Source: an uncultured Paracoccaceae bacterium (GTDB lineage Bacteria > Pseudomonadota > Alphaproteobacteria > Rhodobacterales > Rhodobacteraceae). Taken from it: 64,000 nt of DNA. Shown here one piece after another: positions 17,207 to 24,988 of this stretch. Every line of letters begins with the position of its first letter. Position 1 is the stretch's first letter. Below the pieces are notes generated by a model that had not been told where the DNA came from, searched no databases, and saw only the letters and a list, made by a program, of their open reading frames with translations. A program made the position numbers and the translations under genes. Location: the NCBI GenBank assembly GCA_947498415.1, contig CANMKB010000002.1:496001-560000 (forward strand), given 5' to 3'.

Positions 17207-17863
17207 TTAGCCTTGCTTGGCAGGCGGCGCAAGCATGTGACGACGGTAAGTCTCAATCATCCAGCCCAGTGCCACTGCATTCAGCAGATGCCACCAGTAA
17301 TGCGTGCCAATCGCGATCTCATGGCAGAGCGGTTCGTCAAGAGACCTAAGTGTGATCGAAACCAAGATCAAAGCAGCCCCAACTCCCAGATTTTTGGCTG
17401 TTTTGGGATGGCGATGGCGCAAACCAAAGGCGTAGATCGCGATCAACAAAGCCACGGGAATATAGGCGGCAGAAGCGCCCAAGAGTGGCACCTGCGAAAA
17501 TAGGGGAATAAGTGCGGCCGCATAAGGGAAAAACAGCAGAACTGCGAGGCCCGAGCGCAGCGTAGATTGTCCCCAGAATTCACGTGTGGCAGCAAAAATA
17601 TACAGCAAAACAAAACTGACAATCGGCAGAACATCTGCAACCCCCGCCCAGGTTTGGGCGAATGTGTGAAACAGAAAACTGCCGATGCCGATGACAAACA
17701 GATTGGCTGCGAGGGTTTTCGCCATCACCAGCCCCTTCATGCGTGGCCAAATGAGTATGGCGACAATCAGAAAGGCCGCATTGGTGATCGCATTGATCGG
17801 CTCGGCCCAAAAGCTTGCGTCGAGGCGTTCACAATAGCCGTCGACGTGATGTGTCCAATCCAT
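17207..17863 (-). CDS. Ceramidase-family (alkaline ceramidase-like) membrane protein
   Basis: This 218-aa protein has seven predicted helices. The N-terminal motif VDGYCERLDASFWAEPINAI carries the conserved Glu/Ser/Asn positions of the ceramidase/PAQR superfamily. GIGSFLFHTFAQTW provides the conserved Ser-His, and THYWWHLLNAVALGW the C-terminal His. The superfamily are zinc-dependent membrane amidases. The true substrate in bacteria is mostly unknown. It may be in one transcript with the downstream tRNA deaminase gene, after a gap holding the intergenic repeat. Confidence 0.8.
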   Translation of the reverse strand: MDWTHHVDGYCERLDASFWAEPINAITNAAFLIVAILIWPRMKGLVMAKTLAANLFVIGIGSFLFHTFAQTWAGVADVLPIVSFVLLYIFAATREFWGQSTLRSGLAVLLFFPYAAALIPLFSQVPLLGASAAYIPVALLIAIYAFGLRHRHPKTAKNLGVGAALILVSITLRSLDEPLCHEIAIGTHYWWHLLNAVALGWMIETYRRHMLAPPAKQG

Positions 17864-17956
17864 GGGGCGCTCCGCTATTCGGTAACAATGTTAAGATGCG
17901 CCCGACATAAGGTGGGACTATGCGAAAACATAGGGGCAGGTGTATTTTGCGACCGA

Positions 17957-17992
17957 GGAATTTGAGTATTTTCAGAAAGATGAAGATCAGGG
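17957..17992. repeat. Intergenic repeat motif, copy 2
   Basis: TTTGAGTATTTTCAGAAAGA plus TGAAGATCAGGG matches the copy at 13961-13992 at all but three positions. It lies between the ceramidase-family gene and tadA and extends over the last codons of tadA. Confidence 0.6.
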
Positions 17993-18439
17993 ACGGCGTT
18001 TTGCGAAAAACGTTTTGAGCAAAGCTTCGCAATCCGCGGCTGCGAGCCCGTCATAAACTTCGGGTTTGTGGTGGCTTTGTGGATGGTCAAACACGCGCGG
18101 CCCCTGCCCAACCCCGCCTGACTTTGGATCTGCTGCACCATAGTAGACGCGTGCGATACGCGCTTGCGAAATTGCACTGGCGCACATCGGGCATGGCTCT
18201 AGCGTGACATAGAGATCAAACCCCGGCAGTCGTTCACTGCCTAGGGCAGCACAAGCGGCACGGATGGCCAGGATTTCGGCATGGGCCGTGGGATCATTCA
18301 GTTCACGGGTTTGATTGCCCGCCACGGCAGCAACTTGCCCATCAGGCGCAACCAACACAGCCCCAACAGGGACTTCGCCACGATCTGCGGCGGCCTGCGC
18401 TTGCGCGAGCGCTTGGTCCATATGGCTTTTGAACAGCAT
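17987..18439 (-). CDS. tadA: tRNA-specific adenosine deaminase
   Basis: TadA converts A34 to inosine in tRNA-Arg(ACG). The zinc cytidine-deaminase fold is clear: HAEILAIRAAC (His ligand and catalytic Glu) and LEPCPMCASAI (two Cys ligands), preceded by GEVPVGAVLVAPDG. The start at 18439 (MLFKSHMDQAL) gives 150 aa, close to the family; ATGs at 18460 and 18421 are possible and no ribosome-binding site decides. It is divergent from the pseudouridine synthase gene, and any longer frame to 18577 would overlap that gene. Confidence 0.93.
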   Translation of the reverse strand: MLFKSHMDQALAQAQAAADRGEVPVGAVLVAPDGQVAAVAGNQTRELNDPTAHAEILAIRAACAALGSERLPGFDLYVTLEPCPMCASAISQARIARVYYGAADPKSGGVGQGPRVFDHPQSHHKPEVYDGLAAADCEALLKTFFAKRRP

Positions 18440-18501
18440 TCTTATGTGTTGCCCCAGCATTCCCTCTTTCGCAATGGGCAAATGGCAGGTACAGAACCGC
18501 A

Positions 18502-19578
18502 ATGACCCAAAATTCAGACAACTCTTCCCCGAAAGGCGATCGGATCGCCAAGGTTTTGGCCCGTGCCGCTGTTGCATCGCGACGTGAAGCCGAGCGAATG
18601 ATCGAAGCAGGCCGCGTCAGCGTGGACGGCAAAGTACTGACCAGCCCTGCGCTGAACATCGTCGGGAATGAGCGTATTCTGGTGGATGGCAAGCCCATTG
18701 CAGAGGCCGAGCCGGCGCGCATCTGGATGTATCACAAGCCAACAGGCTTTGTGACGACCCACAAAGACGAAAAAGGTCGCAAGACGATCTTTGATGATCT
18801 TCCCGATGATATGCCGCGCCATGTCATGACCATTGGGCGACTTGATTTGAACTCGGAAGGTCTGTTGCTGCTGACCAACGATGGGGAGGTCAAACGCAAG
18901 CTTGAGCTGCCGTCGACCGGTTGGGTGCGCAAGTATCGTGTACGCGTGAACGGGCGCCCCACAGAAGAGCGGTTTGCGCCCTTGCGCGAAGGCATCACTG
19001 TAGATGGGGAAAAGTTCGCACCAATGATGCTGACCCTAGATCGTCAGCAAGGCGCGAACGCATGGGTCACTGTTTCGCTGCGTGAAGGCAAGAACCGCGA
19101 AATTCGCCGAGCGATGGCTGCAATTGATCTGAGCGTGAACCGTTTGATCCGCGTGTCTTACGGCCCGTTCCAATTGGGGGATCTTAAGCCGGGCCAAGTG
19201 GATGAGCTGCGCCGCAAAGTGGTGCGTGACCAACTGGGGCTGGATGGGGCGATCCCGCCCGAAGAGCGTAAGGCCCCGACCCGCCGCCGCAAATCCCCTG
19301 CAGGCAAACCCGGCGCAGAACAGCGCATTCCTGAAACGCCATGGGGTGATCCTTCGGTGTCTGGGCGCAAACGTCCGGGTGGGCGTGGCAAGCCATCTGG
19401 TGGTGTGGCTGACCGTGGCAAAGGTAAATCTGATTGGACGCCAGGCGCGAAATTCGGCACCAAAACAAGCGGAACACCCTCAGGCAAACCAGGTGGGAAA
19501 CCAACAGGGAAGCCAAGCGGCAAACCATTTCACAAAACAGGTCATAAATCAGGCGGTAAGCGCGGCCCAAACCGGTAG
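18502..19578 (+). CDS. rluB: RluB/RsuA-family rRNA pseudouridine synthase with basic GKP-rich tail
   Basis: This enzyme isomerises a uridine of 23S rRNA to pseudouridine. An S4 RNA-binding domain (residues 13-60, ARAAVASRREAERMIEAGRV) precedes the catalytic domain with IGRLDLNSEGLLLLTNDG, where the Asp is catalytic, and LREGKNREIRRAM. From about residue 250 to 358 the protein is a disordered Lys/Arg/Gly/Pro tail with repeated GKP units (SGKPGGKPTGKPSGKP), likely for RNA binding. The best match is RluB (position 2605), though E-type enzymes cannot be excluded. Confidence 0.9.
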   Translation: MTQNSDNSSPKGDRIAKVLARAAVASRREAERMIEAGRVSVDGKVLTSPALNIVGNERILVDGKPIAEAEPARIWMYHKPTGFVTTHKDEKGRKTIFDDLPDDMPRHVMTIGRLDLNSEGLLLLTNDGEVKRKLELPSTGWVRKYRVRVNGRPTEERFAPLREGITVDGEKFAPMMLTLDRQQGANAWVTVSLREGKNREIRRAMAAIDLSVNRLIRVSYGPFQLGDLKPGQVDELRRKVVRDQLGLDGAIPPEERKAPTRRRKSPAGKPGAEQRIPETPWGDPSVSGRKRPGGRGKPSGGVADRGKGKSDWTPGAKFGTKTSGTPSGKPGGKPTGKPSGKPFHKTGHKSGGKRGPNR

Positions 19579-19646
19579 ATCGACCAACAATAAGTGGCGA
19601 TGGGGAGGCCTGGCAGGATTTCCCCTTCAAAGCCTCTATTTTTGCC

Positions 19647-19681
19647 ATGCACCTTGCGGTATGCACCTGATCAACGTGCAT
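19647..19681 (+). promoter_or_regulatory. Cluster of ATGCAC hexamers upstream of the TerC gene
   Basis: ATGCAC occurs at 19647-19652 and 19661-19666 as a direct repeat, and its complement GTGCAT at 19676-19681. The last two flank a TGATCA core as an inverted repeat. The cluster ends 22 bases before the ATG, next to a CATAAT that could be a -10 box. It may be an operator for a metal-responsive regulator; this is inference. Confidence 0.35.
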
Positions 19682-19703
19682 AATTTTTGGCAAGGGCGAA
19701 CAG

Positions 19704-20522
19704 ATGGCAGATCTTCTGACACTCCAAAACCTCGGCAACCTATTGATGCTTTGCTTTCTGCAAGCGGTGCTGGGATTTGATAACCTTCTTTATATCTCGA
19801 TTGAATCTCAACGCGCACCCGTGGCGCATCAGCGTTCTGTGCGGTTCTGGGGCATCATCATTGCGGTTGCACTGCGTGTGGTGTTGTTGTTCACGATGAT
19901 CCAGCTGATTGATGCGATGGCTGAACCCTTCTGGATCTTCAATTCACCGGGTCTCATCGAAGGTGGCGTGAACTTCTCGACCATTGTGTTTATTCTGGGC
20001 GGTGTGTTCATTATTTACACGGCCGTCAAAGAGATCAGCCACATGCTGAGCCTGAATCATCTTGATGCAGATGTCTCACATAAGTCGGGCAAATCAGCCG
20101 TTAAGGTGATTGCGCTGATTGTGATGATGAACCTGATCTTCTCGTTTGACTCGGTGTTGTCTGCATTGGCGATCACTGATGTATTCCCCATCTTGGCCAC
20201 TGCCATCATCCTGTCTGGCTTGGCAATGCTTGTGCTTGCTGATGGGGTCACCCGCTTCCTTGAGAAAAACCGGATGTATGAGGTGCTTGGCCTGTTCATT
20301 CTGTTGATTGTGGGTGTGGTTCTGCTTGGGGAAAGCGGCCAAGCGGCGGCCCATGCGATGCATGACCCTAGTCTTGCGCTTAAGTTCTTTGGTTATGAGG
20401 TTGTGCCGATGTCAAAGACCACATTCTACTTTAGTGTGATTGTCTTGGTGCTCGTCGAGATCATTCAATCCGGTTACACTCGGAAACTGAATGCAGAGCG
20501 CAGCGCCAGCCAAAACCATTAA
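19704..20522 (+). CDS. TerC-family integral membrane protein
   Basis: This 272-aa protein has about eight hydrophobic helices and the TerC hallmark acid motifs in membrane segments: FLQAVLGFDNLLYISIES near the N-terminus and MMNLIFSFDSVLSALAIT in the middle. Family members export Mn2+ or Ca2+ or give tellurite resistance. AAGGGCG precedes the ATG. An intrinsic terminator follows, so it is probably monocistronic. The gene block starting at 20681 also contains tellurite-resistance-type families, but the terminator separates the two. Confidence 0.9.
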   Translation: MADLLTLQNLGNLLMLCFLQAVLGFDNLLYISIESQRAPVAHQRSVRFWGIIIAVALRVVLLFTMIQLIDAMAEPFWIFNSPGLIEGGVNFSTIVFILGGVFIIYTAVKEISHMLSLNHLDADVSHKSGKSAVKVIALIVMMNLIFSFDSVLSALAITDVFPILATAIILSGLAMLVLADGVTRFLEKNRMYEVLGLFILLIVGVVLLGESGQAAAHAMHDPSLALKFFGYEVVPMSKTTFYFSVIVLVLVEIIQSGYTRKLNAERSASQNH

Positions 20523-20536
20523 GACACAATAGATAC

Positions 20537-20570
20537 AAAAGGCGTCCGCAACACCATGCGGGCGCCTTTT
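20537..20570 (+). terminator. Rho-independent terminator after the TerC gene
   Basis: AAAAGGCGTCCGCA pairs with TGCGGGCGCCTTTT (one T-G wobble) around ACACCA. It is followed by GCATTTT. Confidence 0.85.
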
Positions 20571-20680
20571 GCATTTTCGTCGGCAAAGCTTGGCCATGAT
20601 GCAAAGCTTTGGATGTTCCCCCTAGCAACCGAGGACGAAACTTCTTAAGTTTCTGGCAGGGTTAGCGGGGATCAAGCTTT

Positions 20681-20767
20681 ATGTCGGGAACTGGATTGCA
20701 GAAACTAGCGTTTATTCTGCTTGTCATATTGATCTTCTATGTCTCTGTTGCGGCAAGAGGTGCATGA
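20681..20767 (+). CDS. Putative 28-aa membrane peptide leading the XpaC/TelA operon
   Basis: An ORF of 28 codons encodes MSGTGLQKLAFILLVILIFY followed by VSVAARGA, essentially one transmembrane helix with a short polar N-terminus. Its stop overlaps the next gene start region (GCATGATGG), so translation would be coupled. A GGGG lies about ten bases upstream of the ATG as a weak ribosome-binding site. It is too short for routine gene calling. Reality is inferred from composition, coupling and position. Confidence 0.5.
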   Translation: MSGTGLQKLAFILLVILIFYVSVAARGA

Positions 20768-21657
20768 TGGCAAAACGGTTTGGCGGCAAATTTAGCCCGG
20801 ATGAGACATCCTCTAATTCTGATACAGCAGGCAAACCCGGCCCGTTCTTGAATGCCAAACGCAGCCGTGTAGGCGGGCGTGCGAATTTCTTGTTTATCGC
20901 CCCGATGCCGCTCGTTTGGAAAGCGTTTACCTCTGCCCCAGTCGGCATGGCCGTTTACCTTGTTGCATTGGGCACTTTGCTGTTGGCGGCATGGATGACC
21001 CGTGAGGGGTTATTCGCCCAAGAGGCATATGAGGCCCGCAAAGTGGCCCGTCGTCCAGCCCTGCCCCGTAAGATGTTGGGATCAGCCCTCACCGGTGTTG
21101 GATTGGCCATCGCTGGGATCGCAGGTTATGGTCCATTTGAAGCTGTTATTTTTGCGGTGCTCGGCATGGTTCTGCATAGCTTTGCCTTCGGGTTTGACCC
21201 GCTGAAAGACAAAGGTGCAGAGGGCATCGACACTTATCAAACTGACCGCGTAGCACGCGCCGTCCAAGAAGCTGAAAAAACATTGACCGGCATGTCAGAT
21301 GCGATCAAACGCGCGGGCGACCGTGGACTTGAGCGTCGTGTGGCGCAATTTGAAAACACAGCTCGTGATTTGTTCCGCACCATCGAAGATGATCCGGGTG
21401 ATTTGTCTTCGGCCCGGAAATACCTGTCGGTCTATCTAAAGGGCGCACGGGATGCGACGGCGAAATTTGCGGATGTCTATGCCCGCAATCGCAGCGATGA
21501 TGCGCGACAGAACTACGAAGCGCTCTTGGATGACCTAGAGCAGAATTTTGCGGCACGCACGCGTCAGCTGCTGTTAAATGACAAAAGTGACCTAACTGTA
21601 GAAATCGACGTGTTGCGGGAACGGCTGCAGCGCGAAGGCATCCGCCACGATGCATAA
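20767..21657 (+). CDS. XpaC-like (5-bromo-4-chloroindolyl phosphate hydrolysis family) membrane protein
   Basis: This 296-aa protein has a basic N-terminus, a membrane hairpin (about residues 40-80), a further hydrophobic stretch (about 105-140, TGVGLAIAGIAGYGPFEAVI) and a C-terminal helical cytoplasmic domain with repeated acidic/basic heptads. This matches the XpaC family, which is regularly encoded beside TelA. The family name comes from a colour assay and its biochemistry is unknown. The ATG at 20767 is six bases after AAGAGG; the ATG at 20764 is an alternative. TelA follows after 23 bases. Confidence 0.8.
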   Translation: MAKRFGGKFSPDETSSNSDTAGKPGPFLNAKRSRVGGRANFLFIAPMPLVWKAFTSAPVGMAVYLVALGTLLLAAWMTREGLFAQEAYEARKVARRPALPRKMLGSALTGVGLAIAGIAGYGPFEAVIFAVLGMVLHSFAFGFDPLKDKGAEGIDTYQTDRVARAVQEAEKTLTGMSDAIKRAGDRGLERRVAQFENTARDLFRTIEDDPGDLSSARKYLSVYLKGARDATAKFADVYARNRSDDARQNYEALLDDLEQNFAARTRQLLLNDKSDLTVEIDVLRERLQREGIRHDA

Positions 21658-21680
21658 AACCTTGAAAACGGGGGAATTAA

Positions 21681-22880
21681 ATGTCTGACACTGTACGTCA
21701 AAAAGCAGAGGCCGCGCTTGCGCAGGTCCAAGAAGTCACTGCGGTCGTCCTGCCAGAACCAGCAGAGGCAAACGCAATTGTGCCATTGGCAGATGCGGAT
21801 ACGCCCACCAGTGCGGAAATTTCCAAGCGCATGGCCGAGCTCGATATGAGCGACACAAATTCCATCGTGACCTTTGGTTCTGCCGCGCAGGCGGAACTGC
21901 AAGAAATCAGCCAATCCATGTTGCAAGATGTGCGCAACAAAGATGTGGGACCAGCGGGCGACAGCCTGCGCAATATCGTGACCACCATTCGCGGCTTTTC
22001 CGTTTCTGAACTGGATGTACGTCGCAAGAAATCATTCTGGGAACGCCTTTTGGGCCGCGCAGCCCCTTTTGCGAAATTCACGGCTCGCTTCGAAGAAGTG
22101 CAGGATCAGATCGACAAGATCACCGACAACCTGTTGGACCACGAGCACACGTTGATGAAAGACATCAAGTCACTTGATGTATTGTATGAGAAAACCCTCA
22201 GCTTCTATGACGAGCTGGCGCTGTATATCGCTGCGGGTGAAGCAAAGATTGCGGATCTGGATGCGAATGACATCCCGGCGAAAGAAGCCGAAGTCAAAGC
22301 TGCGGATGAAAAAGACCAAGTGATGAAGGCGCAGGAACTGCGTGATCTTCGCGCAGCACGGGATGATCTGGAACGTCGTGTTCACGATCTAAAACTAACC
22401 CGTCAGGTGACAATGCAATCATTGCCATCCATTCGACTGGTACAAGAAAATGACAAATCGCTGGTGACAAAGATCAACTCGACCTTGGTCAATACCGTCC
22501 CACTGTGGGAAACACAGCTGGCACAGGCTGTCACCATTCAACGGTCCGCCGAAGCGGCAGCTGCGGTGCGTGACGCCAATGATCTGACCAATGAATTGCT
22601 GACGTCCAATGCTGCGAACCTACGCGAAAGCAACAAGATGATCCGCGAAGAAATGGAACGCGGTGTGTTTGACATCGAGGCTGTAAAACAAGCCAATGCA
22701 GACCTGATTGGCACCATCGAAGAAAGTCTGCAAATTGCGGATGACGGCAAAGCCAAACGCGCTGCGGCCGAAGCGGATCTGAAAGCCATGGAAGCAGAGC
22801 TGCGCGATACGCTTGCAGCTGCAAAAGCCAAGGCAACGGGTCTGGGTGAAACCATCGCAACATCGGCAGGATCTGAATAA
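21681..22880 (+). CDS. TelA-family toxic-anion-resistance protein
   Basis: This 399-aa, largely alpha-helical cytoplasmic protein has long coiled-coil segments between about 130 and 380. The diagnostic region is the FWERLLGRAAPFAKFTARFEEVQDQIDKI stretch and SLPSIRLVQENDKSLVTKIN, followed by TVPLWETQLAQAVTIQ. TelA proteins are associated with tellurite, bacteriocin and envelope-stress resistance, with unresolved mechanism. GGGGG lies close before the ATG. The stop is directly followed by the GTG of the next gene. Confidence 0.88.
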   Translation: MSDTVRQKAEAALAQVQEVTAVVLPEPAEANAIVPLADADTPTSAEISKRMAELDMSDTNSIVTFGSAAQAELQEISQSMLQDVRNKDVGPAGDSLRNIVTTIRGFSVSELDVRRKKSFWERLLGRAAPFAKFTARFEEVQDQIDKITDNLLDHEHTLMKDIKSLDVLYEKTLSFYDELALYIAAGEAKIADLDANDIPAKEAEVKAADEKDQVMKAQELRDLRAARDDLERRVHDLKLTRQVTMQSLPSIRLVQENDKSLVTKINSTLVNTVPLWETQLAQAVTIQRSAEAAAAVRDANDLTNELLTSNAANLRESNKMIREEMERGVFDIEAVKQANADLIGTIEESLQIADDGKAKRAAAEADLKAMEAELRDTLAAAKAKATGLGETIATSAGSE

Positions 22881-23813
22881 GTGAAACGGGCGCAGGGACT
22901 TATCGCAGGCATCGCCGCTTGCACGCTCACCGCGTGTGAGATGGTGCAGCCTGTCGAGCCCCTAGCGCCCACCCCTGTTGCGCTGCCCCTACCAGCAGCG
23001 CCCAGTGCAGAAAGCGCAGGTATCCGGCGCTACTATGCAAACCTGCAGCAAGATCTTTTGGTGCAAGGGCTAATGCGCACTGATGGTGGAGGGCCTGATG
23101 CGCCCTATACCTCAGATATGCTCGCGCGTAACTTTGCCCGCACCGCCTTTTACGAAGAACATGAAATCGGCGACCGGCTGAAAAACAGCTCTGGCGTCTC
23201 ACGTCGCCTTGCGCGATGGGATGTCCCTGTCCGGATCAAAGTCGAATTTGGCCCAAGCGTGGAGCCGGAACAACGCAAAGCGGATCGCGCCACGGTGAAT
23301 GGCTTTGCCAGCCGTTTGGCTCGCGTGTCGGGCCACCCGGTCAGCACCACTGTCGGGCGAGGGAATTTCCACGTTCTGGTTGTGGGCCAAGACGATCGCG
23401 CCGCTATGACACAGCGGTTCTCTGAATTGTTGCCCAACCTGACAGCCGCCAATCGAGCCATGTTGCAAAACCTACCGCGCGATTTGCATTGTCTGGTTGT
23501 TGTCAGCCACGCAGACACCGAAACGCCCCGCATTCTGTCTGCCGTCGCCATCGTACGCGCTGAACACCCTGATTTACTGCGTAAATCCTGTTTTCACGAA
23601 GAAATCGCCCAAGGCATGGGGCTGGTAAACGACAGCCCCCAGGCCCGCCCGTCGATCTTTAATGACGACGACGAATACGCATTACTGACCACGCATGATG
23701 AAAAATTGCTGTCCATGCTATATGATTCACGCTTGTCTATCGGCATGACCGAAGAGACAGCCCGCCCTATTATCCGCCAATTGGCTCGCGAACAGCTGAG
23801 CCAGGCCTTGTGA
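22881..23813 (+). CDS. DUF2927-type lipoprotein
   Basis: This 310-aa protein begins at a GTG that immediately follows the telA stop. It has a lipoprotein signal with lipobox LTAC (Cys19), a Pro/Ala-rich linker to about residue 45, and a globular domain resembling DUF2927: LARWDVPVRIKVEFGPSV, a central LVVVSH segment and a CFHEEIAQGMGLVNDSP motif. That last motif has the HExxQ-like spacing of a degenerate metallopeptidase helix, as in this family. It is probably a periplasmic, membrane-anchored partner of the cytoplasmic TelA/SPFH proteins. Function unknown. Confidence 0.78.
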   Translation: MKRAQGLIAGIAACTLTACEMVQPVEPLAPTPVALPLPAAPSAESAGIRRYYANLQQDLLVQGLMRTDGGGPDAPYTSDMLARNFARTAFYEEHEIGDRLKNSSGVSRRLARWDVPVRIKVEFGPSVEPEQRKADRATVNGFASRLARVSGHPVSTTVGRGNFHVLVVGQDDRAAMTQRFSELLPNLTAANRAMLQNLPRDLHCLVVVSHADTETPRILSAVAIVRAEHPDLLRKSCFHEEIAQGMGLVNDSPQARPSIFNDDDEYALLTTHDEKLLSMLYDSRLSIGMTEETARPIIRQLAREQLSQAL

Positions 23814-23833
23814 CCGTTCAGGAGTAAACCACC

Positions 23834-24964
23834 ATGGGTATTTTCGATTTTCTCAAAGGTGAATTCATTGATGTCATCCATTGGACGGATGACACCCGTG
23901 ACACCATGGTCTGGCGCTTTGAGCGTGAAGGGCATGAAATCAAATATGGTGCCAAGCTAACGGTCCGGGAAGGTCAAGCGGCGGTCTTTGTCCACGAAGG
24001 CCAGCTTGCAGATGTCTTCACCCCCGGTCTGTACATGTTAGAGACCAACAACATGCCGATCATGACAACCCTGCAGCACTGGGATCATGGTTTCGAAAGC
24101 CCGTTCAAATCGGAAATCTATTTCGTCAACACGACACGGTTTAATGATCTGAAATGGGGCACCAAAAACCCGATCATGGCGCGTGACCCAGAATTTGGGC
24201 CGGTGCGTTTGCGGTCATATGGCACTTATTCGATCCGCGTGGCCGATCCAGCGCGTTTCCTGACAGAGATCGTTGGGACCGATGGTGAATTCACCATGGA
24301 TGAGATTAGCTACCAAATCCGCAACATCATCGTGCAGGAATTCTCACGCGTCATCGCAGGCTCTGGCATTCCAGTACTGGATATGGCCGCCAATACAGCT
24401 GATTTTGGCAAGATTGTCGCCGAGGCGATTGATCCGGTCATTTCACAATACGGTCTGTCGATCCCAGAGCTTTATATCGAAAACATCAGCCTGCCCCCCG
24501 CTGTGGAACAGGCGCTGGATGATCGTACGTCACGCGGCATCGCGGGCAATTTGAACGATCACATGAAATGGAAAGCCGCCGAAGCTGTGGGCAATGGTGG
24601 TGGTGCCGGTGATGCCATGGGCATGGGCATGGGCGCCGCGATGGGCTTGCAAATGGCACAGGGCCTGATGGGTGGCCAAAACACGGGCCCTTGGGGTGCG
24701 GCGGGCACGCAACCGGTGCAGCAGGCCGCACAACCTGCCCCGCCGCCTCCGCCCGTCGAACACGTGTGGCACATCGCGGAAAACGGCAAAACCACTGGCC
24801 CGTTTTCTAAAGCGAAACTCGGCCGCATGGCTGCGGAAGGCCAGTTGAAGCGTGAAACCTATGTCTGGACAGCTGGCCAAGACGGCTGGAAACCGGCGAG
24901 CGATGTGGCAGAGCTTGCACAGCTCTTCACCATCCTTCCACCGCCCCCCCCGCCTGGTATCTAA
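23834..24964 (+). CDS. SPFH-domain protein (YdjI / virion-core-like) with C-terminal GYF-like domain
   Basis: The 376-aa protein consists of an SPFH/band-7 domain of the YdjI type (residues about 10-250; FDFLKGEFIDVIHW and YGLSIPELYIENISLPP are typical), a Gly/Met-rich linker (253-285), a proline-rich stretch (301-307), a GYF_2-like domain (about 310-365; WHIAENGKTTGPFSKAKL and VWTAGQDGWKPA) and a terminal PPPPPPGI. In Bacillus the YdjI homologue recruits the stress protein PspA to membranes with a zinc-ribbon partner. The next gene is a zinc-ribbon membrane protein, so a similar complex is plausible. GGAG precedes the ATG. Confidence 0.88.
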   Translation: MGIFDFLKGEFIDVIHWTDDTRDTMVWRFEREGHEIKYGAKLTVREGQAAVFVHEGQLADVFTPGLYMLETNNMPIMTTLQHWDHGFESPFKSEIYFVNTTRFNDLKWGTKNPIMARDPEFGPVRLRSYGTYSIRVADPARFLTEIVGTDGEFTMDEISYQIRNIIVQEFSRVIAGSGIPVLDMAANTADFGKIVAEAIDPVISQYGLSIPELYIENISLPPAVEQALDDRTSRGIAGNLNDHMKWKAAEAVGNGGGAGDAMGMGMGAAMGLQMAQGLMGGQNTGPWGAAGTQPVQQAAQPAPPPPPVEHVWHIAENGKTTGPFSKAKLGRMAAEGQLKRETYVWTAGQDGWKPASDVAELAQLFTILPPPPPPGI

Positions 24965-24988
24965 TCGGATAAGACCTCAGGACAGACT

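Noticed and set aside
19579..19703. yybP-ykoY manganese riboswitch upstream of the TerC gene
   Set aside because: There is a GGGGAG-like start, but the rest of the consensus could not be found in the short leader. Covariance search could settle it.
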